Counted from the first letter of the stretch, positions 15,686 to 24,649 are shown. The stretch is 64,000 nucleotides of DNA from UBA5794 sp964196275 (GCA_964196275.1 CAXMSN010000067.1:24914-88913); one strand, 5' to 3'. Program-made: numbers and translations. Notes: a model not told the origin generated them from the letters alone.

Positions 15686-16528
15686 GTGGAATCCGCACGC
15701 ACCGAAACGGAGACGCCGAACGACCCGCGTGCGCCCAAAGCTCCGTTCACGACGTTTGCCGGCCTTACCCGCCACATCACGATCGCTGGGTTTGCTGGGC
15801 TGGTGGCCGGCATCACGGTTGCAGGACTCGGGAGCAGGCTGTTCATGCGGATGGCGAGTTTCATCGCTGACGACATCGCACAGGGCCGAACCACCGAGGC
15901 AGGCTTCACCGTCGGCGAGGTGACCTTCGGAGGAACGATCGAACTCATCATCTTCATCGGGCTGTTCTCCGGATTGCTCGCGGCTGTGTTCTACGTCGCT
16001 CTCTTTCCATGGCTGGCATGGGCTGGCCCAGCGCGCGGCGTCGCCTTCGGAATGCTGGGTTTCGCGGCCACGAGCGCCACGACCGACCTCATGAACCCGG
16101 ACAACATCGACTTTGTAATCCTCAAGAACGAGCCGATCGTCGTCGCGATGATTTTCGTTCTGTTCGTCGTCTTTGGTTCCGTCTTCGACGCTGCGTACCG
16201 CGTCATCGATCGATACACGCCGGAGCCGGACCGCAACGTGAACGCCGTCTTCTACACGTTCGCCCTCATGGGCACCATGTTCGTACTCCTCGCCGCAGTC
16301 ACACTCTTCACACGCGAAAGCTGCAACTGTGATCCGCCAATGGGCGTGGCATGGTCGATGCTCGTAGCCGCCATCGCCACGATCGCGTTGTGGGTCTCTG
16401 TGCTCATCGCAAGCTCGCCGAGACGGCTCGGGCGGGCATCCACAGTCGTCGGCTATCTCGGAACAGCCGGTGTGCTGATCTTCGGCCTGATCCGCGCACT
16501 CTCGGATGCCGCTGAGATCATCGGCTGA
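15686..16528 (+). CDS. Hypothetical multi-pass membrane protein, paralogue B
   Basis: A 280-residue protein homologous over its whole length to the upstream gene, so the pair is a tandem duplication. Conserved blocks are SRLFMRMA, QGRTTEAGFTVGEVTFGGTI, DLMNPDNIDFVILKNEP, ESCNCDPPMGVAWSM and GLIRALSDAAEIIG. About seven transmembrane helices are predicted; the CxC pair lies in a loop before helix 6. GTG 15686 follows GAGAGGGAAGG; ATG 15668 is an in-frame alternative. Function is unknown; the invariant DLMNPDNIDF loop suggests a specific binding or structural role, which is inference. Confidence 0.75.
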   Translation: MESARTETETPNDPRAPKAPFTTFAGLTRHITIAGFAGLVAGITVAGLGSRLFMRMASFIADDIAQGRTTEAGFTVGEVTFGGTIELIIFIGLFSGLLAAVFYVALFPWLAWAGPARGVAFGMLGFAATSATTDLMNPDNIDFVILKNEPIVVAMIFVLFVVFGSVFDAAYRVIDRYTPEPDRNVNAVFYTFALMGTMFVLLAAVTLFTRESCNCDPPMGVAWSMLVAAIATIALWVSVLIASSPRRLGRASTVVGYLGTAGVLIFGLIRALSDAAEIIG

Positions 16529-16543
16529 CAGCGTGTTCCCGAC

Positions 16544-16975
16544 TCAGCCTGTGATGTAGCTCTCCAGCTGCTCGATGAGGAACTCTTGCTCCTCGATCAC
16601 CGCACGCACGACATCGCCGATCGAGATCACACCCAGAAGCTTCCCTTCGTCCACGACGGGGAGGTGACGAAATCGGTTGTCCGTCATGAGCGCCATACAC
16701 GCGCCAACCGTGTCTGAGGGAGTGACGGTGACAGGGTCGGGTGTCATGATCTCGGCCACATGTGTCTCTCGAGAACTCTTGTTCTGCAACACGACCTTGC
16801 GGGCGTAGTCACGCTCAGACACGATTCCAACGAGATCCCCGTCGGTCACCACGACGAGCGCACCGATGTTCTTGTCCGCAAGCATGGAGAGGGCATCGAA
16901 CACCGACATGTCGCCAGGAACACTCCAGATGTCCTGACCCTTGAAGGCGAGAATGTTGCCAACCGTCTTCTGCAT
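16544..16975 (-). CDS. CBS-domain pair protein
   Basis: A 143-residue stand-alone tandem CBS (Bateman) protein. CBS1 covers about 8-65 (SVFDALSMLADKNIGALVVV, then GIVSERDYARKVVLQ), CBS2 about 72-128 (VAEIMTPDPVTVTPSDTV, then FRHLPVVDEGKLLGVISIGD). Such pairs bind adenine nucleotides or NAD-type ligands and act as energy sensors. No catalytic domain is attached. The ATG at 16975 is preceded by GAGGAGA. It is convergent with the membrane paralogue B, 15 bp apart. Confidence 0.9.
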   Translation of the reverse strand: MQKTVGNILAFKGQDIWSVPGDMSVFDALSMLADKNIGALVVVTDGDLVGIVSERDYARKVVLQNKSSRETHVAEIMTPDPVTVTPSDTVGACMALMTDNRFRHLPVVDEGKLLGVISIGDVVRAVIEEQEFLIEQLESYITG

Positions 16976-17078
16976 GTCTCCTCCTCACATGAATGTACCA
17001 ACTCCGACGGCCGCCTGCCCAACGCTCACTCTCTGACCCAGATGTACGATGAACGTATGCGCCACAGAAGGACTGACA

Positions 17079-17852
17079 ATGGAATCTGAGAACCTCCAGT
17101 ACACAGTGGACGGGAACGTCGGCTACCTCGAACTTGACCGACCCGATCGTCTCAACGCCATGTCGTTTGAAACGCTGCACGATCTTGTGACGGTCGCAGC
17201 GGAGATCGCTGCCTCAGACGTCAGGTGCCTCGTCATCTCTGGAAGCGGGACCTCGTTCTCTGCCGGTTTCGACGTCGAGTCGTTCCAGAGCGGGACCCTG
17301 TACGAGACGGAGACGGTCACCAGATACGAAGCAGCCGAACTAGGCAGCAGGATGGCCAACGCGATAGAGAACCTCCCGCAGGTGACAGTTGCAGCGATGC
17401 ATGGACATGTCGTGGGCGGGGCCGTGGTACTTGCGGCAGCATGCGACCTGAGGGTCGCTGATTCTGACACGGTGTTCTCGATCCCCGAGATCGACCTTGG
17501 CATCCCACTCGGATGGGGCGGGATCAGAAGGCTCGTTCGTGACATCGGGCCCGCACTCACCAAGGAGCTCCTCCTGACGGGTAGGCCATTCACCGCGCAG
17601 GAAGCGCGTAACGCAGGATTCCTCAACTCTGTCACTGATTCTGGCGGTGCCATGGCGACCGCACGAGAACTCGCGGAGCACATCGCGATGAAGTCGAAGT
17701 ACGTGGTGGTAACGACGAAGCGACACATTGCTGAGGTGGTGGGCGGCGACACATCACGTGACGATGCGCTGAGTCTGATCGCGGGCCTTGACGACCCCGA
17801 ATCTGCTCGCTTCCGTGAGGCGTACCTCGCTCGATTCGGAGACACTCCGTAG
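17079..17852 (+). CDS. Enoyl-CoA hydratase/isomerase family protein
   Basis: A 257-residue crotonase-fold protein. The oxyanion-hole segments are visible: SGSGTSFSAGFDVESF (about 57-72) and the MHGHVVGGAVVLAAACDLRVAD block (about 108-129). Where classical hydratases carry a catalytic Glu after the second oxyanion hole, FSIPEIDLGIPLGWGG retains Glu. It could act in beta-oxidation, as a hydratase or isomerase of CoA esters, but the exact substrate is open. ATG 17079 with AGAAGGA just upstream is preferred to the earlier ATG 17049. Confidence 0.88.
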   Translation: MESENLQYTVDGNVGYLELDRPDRLNAMSFETLHDLVTVAAEIAASDVRCLVISGSGTSFSAGFDVESFQSGTLYETETVTRYEAAELGSRMANAIENLPQVTVAAMHGHVVGGAVVLAAACDLRVADSDTVFSIPEIDLGIPLGWGGIRRLVRDIGPALTKELLLTGRPFTAQEARNAGFLNSVTDSGGAMATARELAEHIAMKSKYVVVTTKRHIAEVVGGDTSRDDALSLIAGLDDPESARFREAYLARFGDTP

Positions 17853-17867
17853 CCGGACGGGGCCGGA

Positions 17868-19109
17868 TCAGGCCAGCACGTTGTGCTCGGCAACATCGAT
17901 CGGATCTCTGTCGACGGAGAAGAACTCCATCGGCACATCAGTATCGAAGTCGGCACGCTCCCCGGTGATCCACTGGGCCATCATCGAGCCGATGATCTGC
18001 GACTCCTTAAACCCATGGCCTGAGAAGCCGTTCACAACGGCGAAGCCGTCAACAGCGGTAGGTCCGACGATCGGCAGCACATCCTGCCGGTTGACGGTGT
18101 ACAGACTTGCCATGCCTCCAGGGATGCCGCGATATGGGAGCGAGGGGATGCGGTGATGGAGTGCATGGATCTTCGAGTCAACAAACGACCGGTCTGCTCG
18201 CTCAACGTAGTCGTCGGGGTCGACCTGTTCCATCTCATCCTCCTCAAGCAGTGACCCGATAATCACCTGGTCTCCGCTGGCCTCTGGCCTGAAGTAGACA
18301 CCTCCCGCTGCGTCCACGGTCACAGGGATCGGGCGTGCGACGTTGGCCGGCAGGTCCCGATAGATGATCTGAACGCGGGTCGGAACGAGATCCCACGGCA
18401 CCTCCAGCCCGACCATCGCGTTGATGAGATTGCACCACGGGCCTGCCGCGTTGATCACAAGGCCAGCACTGATCTCGGAACCGTCGTCCAGTTGGACACC
18501 TGATGCTCGGCCACCGGACATGGTGACGTTCGTCACAGAGGTCCCCAGCCGAACATCGACACCTGCCTTCTTGGAGGCGATCGCAACATCGAGAAGGGCA
18601 CCGGTCGCATCGAAGAACCCGGTGTCGCGCTCGAGAAGGAATCGACCGCCGGGCGCACACTCGTGCTCGATCTCTCCGGTGAGGTCGAACGGAACCGTGC
18701 ATGTCGACAATGCAGGGAAGAGCTCCGTCACCTGATCGGCATCGATGTCGACGACGTCAATGCCCTCCGCAGCGAGCCGAGTCTGATCGGCTGCTACCGA
18801 CCGTGCGTCGTCACCCATCATCCAGAGAACGCCGATGTCATGGAGCCGTCCGTTGGGTTCTGGCGCTCGCAGATACTCCGACCAATTGCGCCAGATCACA
18901 TTGCCATCTCGGGCGACCCGGATGCTCTCTGTCTTCGAGTATCGCTGACGCGTGATGGCGGACGATCCGCCGGTCGATCCCTCCCCCAAGCCGATGCCTT
19001 TCTCAAGCACAGCAACAGAGAGTTCTGACCTTCGCGCAATCTGATAGGCGATCGACATCCCCATGATGCCTCCGCCGATGATCGCCACATCGACGCTCTC
19101 GAGTCGCAC
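17868..19109 (-). CDS. FAD-dependent oxidoreductase (DAO / sarcosine-oxidase-like)
   Basis: A 413-residue D-amino-acid-oxidase-fold flavoenzyme. The N-terminal Rossmann fingerprint DVAIIGGGIMGMSIAYQIAR (about 6-25) ends in an acidic residue (VLEKG). GEGSTGGSSAITRQ follows the isoalloxazine-binding pattern of sarcosine/dimethylglycine oxidases, and a C-terminal VNGFSGHGFKESQIIG is the second FAD motif. It should oxidise a secondary or tertiary amine, or a D-amino acid, to an imine. GTG 19109 is chosen because AGAGAGG lies 5 nt upstream and the protein then begins immediately before the fingerprint; the longer frame to 19214 is unsupported. Confidence 0.85.
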   Translation of the reverse strand: MRLESVDVAIIGGGIMGMSIAYQIARRSELSVAVLEKGIGLGEGSTGGSSAITRQRYSKTESIRVARDGNVIWRNWSEYLRAPEPNGRLHDIGVLWMMGDDARSVAADQTRLAAEGIDVVDIDADQVTELFPALSTCTVPFDLTGEIEHECAPGGRFLLERDTGFFDATGALLDVAIASKKAGVDVRLGTSVTNVTMSGGRASGVQLDDGSEISAGLVINAAGPWCNLINAMVGLEVPWDLVPTRVQIIYRDLPANVARPIPVTVDAAGGVYFRPEASGDQVIIGSLLEEDEMEQVDPDDYVERADRSFVDSKIHALHHRIPSLPYRGIPGGMASLYTVNRQDVLPIVGPTAVDGFAVVNGFSGHGFKESQIIGSMMAQWITGERADFDTDVPMEFFSVDRDPIDVAEHNVLA

Positions 19110-19190
19110 ACGCACCTCTCTTGTGAACGGGCAAACCCTAGACCGACGAATGACACGCCACTTCAATCGGTCAGGTGTGTGGCTGGCGCC

Positions 19191-19196
19191 TACACT
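19191..19196 (+). promoter_or_regulatory. -10-like hexamer TACACT for the liv operon
   Basis: TACACT ends 8 nt before GTG 19205; no Shine-Dalgarno is visible. Confidence 0.45.
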
Positions 19197-19204
19197 CTCA
19201 ACCC

Positions 19205-20488
19205 GTGCCGACAAGACTCGTACGCCTCACGTTGATCGCCCTGCTGCTGTTGCTCGTGGTTGGCGGCGCCGCTCCTGCATTCGGAGCCGGCGAGGCCATC
19301 AAAGGCAGGCTGAGAGCGACATTCGAAGAGGACCGGACACCCGTCGAAGGTGTCACCATCGACGTGTCCCAGGATGGGCAGCCGATCGGTTCAGCGGTTT
19401 CGGCGGAGGACGGGACCTGGCTCGTACCTGTCCCCGGCGCTGGCACGTATCAGGTCGAACTTGATGTATCCACACTTCCCGACGGAGTCGGCCTCACTGA
19501 CCCTGAGAGGGTCATTCTCCCTGCGGTTGAGGTCGGTGAAGGCCAAGAGAAGACGGTGATATTCCGGTTGGGACCGGGAGCCTCTTCGCCAGTGTCGACG
19601 TACCAGCGAGTTGGCTCGCTCACCGTGCTCGGCCTCAAGCTAGGTGCTGTCATCGCGTTGAGCGCGATAGGGCTCTCGCTTGTCTTCCAGGTGACGGGAC
19701 TCGTCAACTTCGCCCATGCGGAAATGGTCACGCTCGGTGCGATATCCGCATACCTTTTCCACGGCAGCCCCGTAGGCCCGAAATGGCCACTGGCCGTTGC
19801 CGCGATTTTCGCTGTAGCGATCGGGGCAGCGTTCGGGTTCGTCCAAGAGAAGGCTCTGTGGAAACCCTTGCGCATGAGACAAACAAGTCTCATAGCGATG
19901 ATGGTCGTCTCGATCGGCTTGTCGTTTGCGATGAGGAACCTCTTCCTGATCATCTTCAACGGTGAACCCCGAGCCTTCCCCGACTTCTCGGGTCAATCAC
20001 CGATCGTGGTTCTCGGCATCCCGATGGTCCCAAAGCACCTGTTCACGATCTTCGCCGCAGCCGTCATACTCGGAGGACTGGGACTCTTCCTCTCGAAGAG
20101 CCGATCAGGCACGGCGCTGCGCGCGGTTTCAGACAACAAGGATCTCGCTGAGTCCTCCGGGATCGACGTGAACAAGATCATCGCTCTCACATGGGTGCTC
20201 GCCGGCGGACTTGCGGCTACCGGAGGCGTCTTCTTCGGCCTCACCGAGACCGTCCAGTGGGACATGGGATTCCGTCTGCTGCTGCTCATCTTTGCCGCCG
20301 TCGTCCTCGGCGGCCTTGGTACGACGTACGGCGTCATCGCCGGTGCGATGGTCGTTGGGTTAGCGGTTGAGCTGAGCACGCTCTTCATCCCCAACGAGCT
20401 GAAGACAGCAGTTGGACTCATCGTTCTCATCATCATGCTCCTCGTGCGGCCTCAAGGACTTCTCGGCACCAAAGATCGGATCGGCTGA
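19205..20488 (+). CDS. livH: Branched-chain amino-acid-type ABC permease LivH with extracytoplasmic N-terminal domain
   Basis: A 427-residue protein. It begins with a signal sequence (about 5-27, LIALLLLLVVGGAAPAFG) and an exported beta-sandwich domain of about 100 residues resembling carboxypeptidase-regulatory/CNA-B modules (GRLRATFEEDRTPVEGVTID, DGTWLVPVPGAGTYQVELD). The typical LivH permease follows (about 140-427) with FQVTGLVNFAHAEMVTLGAI, SKSRSGTALRAVSDNKDLA (coupling region) and RPQGLLGTKDRIG at the end. Standard LivH is about 290 residues, so the extra domain is a fusion. GTG 19205 follows a TACACT hexamer. Its stop overlaps the livM start by one base. Confidence 0.9.
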   Translation: MPTRLVRLTLIALLLLLVVGGAAPAFGAGEAIKGRLRATFEEDRTPVEGVTIDVSQDGQPIGSAVSAEDGTWLVPVPGAGTYQVELDVSTLPDGVGLTDPERVILPAVEVGEGQEKTVIFRLGPGASSPVSTYQRVGSLTVLGLKLGAVIALSAIGLSLVFQVTGLVNFAHAEMVTLGAISAYLFHGSPVGPKWPLAVAAIFAVAIGAAFGFVQEKALWKPLRMRQTSLIAMMVVSIGLSFAMRNLFLIIFNGEPRAFPDFSGQSPIVVLGIPMVPKHLFTIFAAAVILGGLGLFLSKSRSGTALRAVSDNKDLAESSGIDVNKIIALTWVLAGGLAATGGVFFGLTETVQWDMGFRLLLLIFAAVVLGGLGTTYGVIAGAMVVGLAVELSTLFIPNELKTAVGLIVLIIMLLVRPQGLLGTKDRIG

Positions 20489-21480
20489 TGGACTGGATAG
20501 GCATCCTCACCGACGGCGCCCTCGCCACTGTTGGCCCGCTCACCGCCGCCTATGCCCTTTCCGCGGTCGGCCTCAACCTTCAGTTCGGATACGGCGGACT
20601 ACTCAACTTCGGCCACGTTGCGTTCATGATGGTCGGGGCATACGGCACGGCGATAACAGTGGACCTAGGGGGTTCACTCTGGCTCGGGATCGTGGTCGGA
20701 ATCCTCGCTGCCGTGCTGCTCGGGTTCCTCCTGGGACTCCCCACACTCCGCCTCAGGGCGGACTACCTCGCGATCGCCACGATCGCGGTTGCCGAGGCGC
20801 TCCGCCTCATCATTCGCTCAACCTGGGCGGCGCCGTTCACCAATGGTGTGTTCGGAATCCAAGGTTTCGCTGACGAGTTCTTTGCTCTCAATCCGTTCCC
20901 AACAGCCAAGCTGTACGGGTTCGGTTCGTTCATCGTCACCGGCAGGAAGCTGTGGGTCATGATCGTCAGCTGGATCGTCGTTCTGCTCGTGACTCTGCTC
21001 GTCAGACGCATCATTTCCAGCCCGTGGGGCCGTGCACTCAAAGCGATCCGAGAGGACGAGGACGCGGCGAGCGCCCTCGGGAAGAACCCGTTCATGTTCA
21101 AACTTCAGGTGCTGATGCTCGGCGGTGCGATGGCAGGACTTGCAGGCATCCTGATCGGCATCGAGCAGCAGAACGTGACACCCGATGGCTATCTACCGAA
21201 GGTGACATTCATCCTCTACGTGATCGTGATCCTCGGTGGCGCCGGCACGATCTGGGGCCCGATTCTCGGTGCGGTCGTCTTCCAGTTCCTCTTCTTCACC
21301 ATCGACTCCTTCATGGTGGATTCCCAGGCCCACGTCGGATGGGTCAACGACCTGCTCTCCCCATCCGATGCCGGACAGCTCAAGCTCGTATTCGTCGGCA
21401 TCGGGTTGATGCTGCTCATGATCTTCAGACCGCAGGGTCTCCTCGGAGACCGAGAGGAGACGTTGATCGATGAGCGCTGA
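20488..21480 (+). CDS. livM: Branched-chain amino-acid-type ABC permease LivM
   Basis: A 330-residue inner-membrane permease with about nine to ten helices that pairs with LivH. Family features are LQFGYGGLLNFGHVAFMMVG, GLPTLRLRADYLAIATIAVAE, and the ATPase-coupling loop SPWGRALKAIREDEDAASALGKNP. It ends FRPQGLLGDREE, matching the LivH end. Its ATG overlaps the livH stop (ATGA) and its own stop lies inside the livG start region, so translation is probably coupled. Confidence 0.93.
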   Translation: MDWIGILTDGALATVGPLTAAYALSAVGLNLQFGYGGLLNFGHVAFMMVGAYGTAITVDLGGSLWLGIVVGILAAVLLGFLLGLPTLRLRADYLAIATIAVAEALRLIIRSTWAAPFTNGVFGIQGFADEFFALNPFPTAKLYGFGSFIVTGRKLWVMIVSWIVVLLVTLLVRRIISSPWGRALKAIREDEDAASALGKNPFMFKLQVLMLGGAMAGLAGILIGIEQQNVTPDGYLPKVTFILYVIVILGGAGTIWGPILGAVVFQFLFFTIDSFMVDSQAHVGWVNDLLSPSDAGQLKLVFVGIGLMLLMIFRPQGLLGDREETLIDER

Positions 21481-22297
21481 GATCCACGACCGATTCGCAG
21501 AGGCAACCCCGGGCTCCACCAAGCCAGACGCTGTCCTCGTCGCGGACAAAGTGAGTCGTTCCTTTGGGGGCGTTCATGCCGTGGACGTAGACCACCTCGA
21601 AGTACAGCGACATACGGTGACATCGCTCATCGGACCCAACGGTGCCGGAAAGACGACTCTCTTCAACCTGCTCACAGGCTTCGACAAACCGGACACAGGT
21701 AGCTGGAGCCTCGACGGCGTCGACCTGAGTAGTCAGTCGCCCCACGAGATCGCACGTGCCGGCATGGTGCGGACGTTCCAATTGACGAGGACGCTCTCAC
21801 GGCTGTCGGTGCTCGACAACATGCTTGTCGGAGCCAAGGGGAATCCTGGAGAGCGACTCAAGGGAGCATTCCTCGGTGGCTGGCGATCAACGGAGGATCA
21901 GAACATCGAGCGGGCACACGACCTCCTCGATCGTTTCTCTCTCGCCCAGGTGACGAATGACTTCGCAGGCTCGTTGTCGGGTGGTCAGCGGAAGTTGCTG
22001 GAGATGGCGCGTGCCCTCATGGTCGAGCCGACGATCGTGATGCTCGATGAGCCCATGGCCGGCGTCAATCCCGCGCTGACGCAATCGCTCCTTGGCCACA
22101 TCACTTCGCTGAGGGACGAGGGACTGACCGTCGTGTTCGTGGAGCACGACATGGATGTCATCCAGGAGATTTCAGACTGGGTCGTGGTCCTTGCGGAGGG
22201 CAAGATCATCTCCGAGGGCACACCGGACGACATATCGCACGATCCCGAGGTCATCGATGCATACCTCGGCAAGCATCATGGGGAGGCGGCATCGTGA
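21470..22297 (+). CDS. livG: Branched-chain amino-acid-type ABC ATPase LivG
   Basis: A 275-residue ABC ATPase. Walker A is GPNGAGKTT (about 56-64), the Q-loop region RTFQLTRTLSRLSVLDNM, the ABC signature LSGGQRKLLEMARAL (about 164-178), Walker B IVMLDEPMAGVNP and the switch His in VFVEHDMDVI. It hydrolyses ATP to drive LivHM. The first 11 bases overlap livM. Order H-M-G-F is the usual one. Confidence 0.93.
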   Translation: MSAEIHDRFAEATPGSTKPDAVLVADKVSRSFGGVHAVDVDHLEVQRHTVTSLIGPNGAGKTTLFNLLTGFDKPDTGSWSLDGVDLSSQSPHEIARAGMVRTFQLTRTLSRLSVLDNMLVGAKGNPGERLKGAFLGGWRSTEDQNIERAHDLLDRFSLAQVTNDFAGSLSGGQRKLLEMARALMVEPTIVMLDEPMAGVNPALTQSLLGHITSLRDEGLTVVFVEHDMDVIQEISDWVVVLAEGKIISEGTPDDISHDPEVIDAYLGKHHGEAAS

Positions 22298-23025
22298 GCG
22301 AGAACAGGATTCTCACCGCGACAGATGTCGTCGCCGGATACCTGCCAGGTGTCGACATCCTCCAAGGCATGAGCTTGTACCTTGACCAGGGGGAACTCGT
22401 CGGGATCATCGGACCGAACGGCGCTGGAAAGTCGACGTTCGTCAAGGCGGTGTTCGGACTTGTGGATGTTCGCTCAGGGTCTGTCACGTTGAGGGGAGAA
22501 TCGATCACGGACCTTCCTGCACACGAACTCGTCGAACGAGGAGTCGGATATGTGCCACAGCGAGGCAACGTGTTCGGGACACTCACCGTTGAGGAGAATC
22601 TCAAGATGGGCGTCTTCCTCCGGCCGCACACGTGGGAGGAGCGGTTCGAGATCGTTGCCGATCTGTTCCCATTGCTCAACGATCGCAGGGGCCAGCGTGC
22701 AGGTCTCCTATCAGGCGGTGAGAGGCAGATGGTGGCGATGGGAAGAGCCCTGATGATGGACCCCTCGGTGCTTCTGCTTGACGAGCCATCGGCAGGGCTG
22801 TCCCCCTCGAACCAAGACATCGTCTTCGAGCGCGTACGGCGAATCGTCAACGCTGGCGTATCAGTGCTCATGGTCGAACAGAACGCACGGCGCTGTCTCC
22901 AGATCGCAGACCGCGCCTACGTCCTCGACCAGGGGCAAACTGCCCACACCGGGGCGGGAAAGGATCTGCTCCACGATCCCAAGGTCATCGAGCTGTACCT
23001 CGGAACCCTCGGCAAGGTCGATTAG
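22294..23025 (+). CDS. livF: Branched-chain amino-acid-type ABC ATPase LivF
   Basis: A 243-residue ABC ATPase with Walker A GPNGAGKSTF (about 39-48), signature LSGGERQMVAMGRALM, Walker B VLLLDEPSAGLSP and switch segment LMVEQNARRCL, where Gln follows Glu as is normal for LivF. It forms a heterodimer with LivG. The GTG start overlaps the livG stop by four bases (GTGA). It is followed by an inverted-repeat region and a terminator shared with the convergent binding-protein gene. Confidence 0.93.
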   Translation: MSENRILTATDVVAGYLPGVDILQGMSLYLDQGELVGIIGPNGAGKSTFVKAVFGLVDVRSGSVTLRGESITDLPAHELVERGVGYVPQRGNVFGTLTVEENLKMGVFLRPHTWEERFEIVADLFPLLNDRRGQRAGLLSGGERQMVAMGRALMMDPSVLLLDEPSAGLSPSNQDIVFERVRRIVNAGVSVLMVEQNARRCLQIADRAYVLDQGQTAHTGAGKDLLHDPKVIELYLGTLGKVD

Positions 23026-23028
23026 TAG

Positions 23029-23122
23029 GGCAGCAGGTAGTACGTATCGGAGGTCTCCGATGCTGGGTCGTACTACGTGCTGGATACCTCATACGTGCTT
23101 CCAATACGTACTACGTACTGCC
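23029..23122. repeat. Imperfect inverted repeat of GTAGTACGTAT words
   Basis: Arms 23029-23047 and 23104-23122 match at 16 of 19 positions as reverse complements. Inside lie a 14-bp palindrome TCGGAGGTCTCCGA (23047-23060) and further TACGTGC/TACTACG words. The word GTAGTACGTAT recurs at 37825-37835 downstream of selD. Confidence 0.75.
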
Positions 23123-23139
23123 TGTCTTCTCCCACAAAC

Positions 23140-23173
23140 GGAAATGGGGCCCGCCGAAGCGGACCCCATTTCC
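23140..23173. terminator. Bidirectional terminator between livF and binding-protein gene
   Basis: A 15-bp stem with one mismatch (arms 23140-23154 and 23159-23173, loop CGAA) has GGAAATGGGG/CCCCATTTCC outer parts. It lies between two convergent genes. Confidence 0.75.
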
Positions 23174-23192
23174 ATCGATTTCTGTCTTCGCG

Positions 23193-24533
23193 CTAGGCGC
23201 CCGGAGGAGCCACAGCTTGACCGTCGGTCTGTGCCGCACCGTCAGCGTCATACGTAAAGATGTCGTATGTGCCGATACCAGGCTCACCGTCCGCACCGAA
23301 GTCCAGTGGGCCGGAAGCGCCGTCGTAGTCGATGTCTTCACCTGCGACGAGAAGGTCGTAACAGTCGCCGAAGCTCGTGCACTTCGTGCCGTCCTTCGTC
23401 ACGCTGATCAGATTATTCACGTAGACCGCTGGGTCCGAGCTCTGTGCCTCTTGGGCAGCGAGCACCTCGACCAACAGGCAGTCAAAGAAGTGGGACGAGA
23501 AGATCAACGGCGTACCTGGGTACGCGGCCTCGAGGCGATCAGAGAACCCTGGGGTTCCATTCGCCGGCGAGGATGAAGGTGCCGTGCCACGAATACCGAA
23601 GAGCAGCGTTGCATCGCCACCGAGCTGATCAGCGCCGACCGAGTCCTTGAACCCGTCAGCGACGTAGATCGCGCCCTCGTATTTGCCCTGCAAGTCGAGG
23701 ATCATCTGGCCACCCTCTGAGAAGGTGATCATGACGAGTGCGTCTGCACCCGATGCTGCAACCTCATCAGCGACGTCAGTGAAGGACACTGAGTCTGGTG
23801 GGTATGCGATCTTCGAGACCTCAGCACCGTTGTCGGTCAGGAATCCCTCAAGCAGGTCGGCGAAGCCAACGCCATACGTGTCGTTCCGGTAGGCGATAAC
23901 CACTGTCTCGTGGCCATCGTCCTGGACGACACTGCCAAGCAAGGGAGCTTGAAGCACGTCAGAAGGAGCAGTACGGATGTAGTACGGATTGAACTCAGGA
24001 GCCGACAACGACGCGCCCGTGTTCGAACCCGAACACATCACGACGTTGCTGTCCTGGACCTTGTCGACGACCGCTGTCGTAACGCCGGACGCCGCCGCCC
24101 CAAGGATGCCGTTGAACGTGCCGTCGAGATACTTGTCGACGGTCACCGAACCAACCGCAGGATCCGTTCCAGAGTCGCCGTACTCAACGGTGACAAGTCC
24201 CGGAATCACAGCGTTGATCTCATCAACACCCATGCGAATTGGATTCTCAAGCGCATCGATGATGACCGCGAGGCCACCGGTCTGTGGCAGCAGGGTGCCA
24301 AGCTTGACCGGAATTGCTTCGAACTCCGGGAGCGCTTCAGTAGTCGTCGGCGCGACTGTGGTAGTGGGAGCCGCCGTTGTCGTCGGCGCCTCCGTTGTGG
24401 TCGGCGCGGCCGTGGTCGTAGGAGCAGCTTCCTCTTCGCCTTCATCACCAGAACTGGCGATGACGATGATCACGATGATGGCAACAGCAGCCACCGCGAT
24501 CCAAGGGAGCCACTTTTTAAGGTTTTCATTCAC
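23193..24533 (-). CDS. ABC transporter substrate-binding protein, LivK-type, membrane-anchored
   Basis: A 446-residue type I periplasmic-binding-fold protein for the adjacent LivHMGF system. An N-terminal hydrophobic anchor (about 8-27, WLPWIAVAAVAIIVIIVIAS) has no lipobox. A linker of APTTT/EAPTTT repeats (about 33-65) leads to the binding domain (about 70-446) with IPVKLGTLLPQTGGLAVI, the GVTTAVVDKVQDSNVVMCSG segment and DGHETVVIAYRNDTYGVGFA. Substrate may be an amino acid, amide or urea; sequence alone does not tell. GTG 24533 is chosen because GGAGG lies about 7 nt upstream. It is transcribed towards livF rather than being part of that operon. Confidence 0.88.
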   Translation of the reverse strand: MNENLKKWLPWIAVAAVAIIVIIVIASSGDEGEEEAAPTTTAAPTTTEAPTTTAAPTTTVAPTTTEALPEFEAIPVKLGTLLPQTGGLAVIIDALENPIRMGVDEINAVIPGLVTVEYGDSGTDPAVGSVTVDKYLDGTFNGILGAAASGVTTAVVDKVQDSNVVMCSGSNTGASLSAPEFNPYYIRTAPSDVLQAPLLGSVVQDDGHETVVIAYRNDTYGVGFADLLEGFLTDNGAEVSKIAYPPDSVSFTDVADEVAASGADALVMITFSEGGQMILDLQGKYEGAIYVADGFKDSVGADQLGGDATLLFGIRGTAPSSSPANGTPGFSDRLEAAYPGTPLIFSSHFFDCLLVEVLAAQEAQSSDPAVYVNNLISVTKDGTKCTSFGDCYDLLVAGEDIDYDGASGPLDFGADGEPGIGTYDIFTYDADGAAQTDGQAVAPPGA

Positions 24534-24649
24534 GTTGAATGCCTCCATGTAGTTCTTGACGCACGGGACGGAGCCGCGTGCGTCATGGGAGCGTAGCCAC
24601 CACAAGGCTCGACCGACAACATGTTTCCCGATGCACACCGCTCTTGCGT

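Noticed and set aside
23193..24533. Lipoprotein type of ABC binding protein
   Set aside because: No lipobox Cys follows the hydrophobic segment, so an uncleaved helix anchor is more likely.
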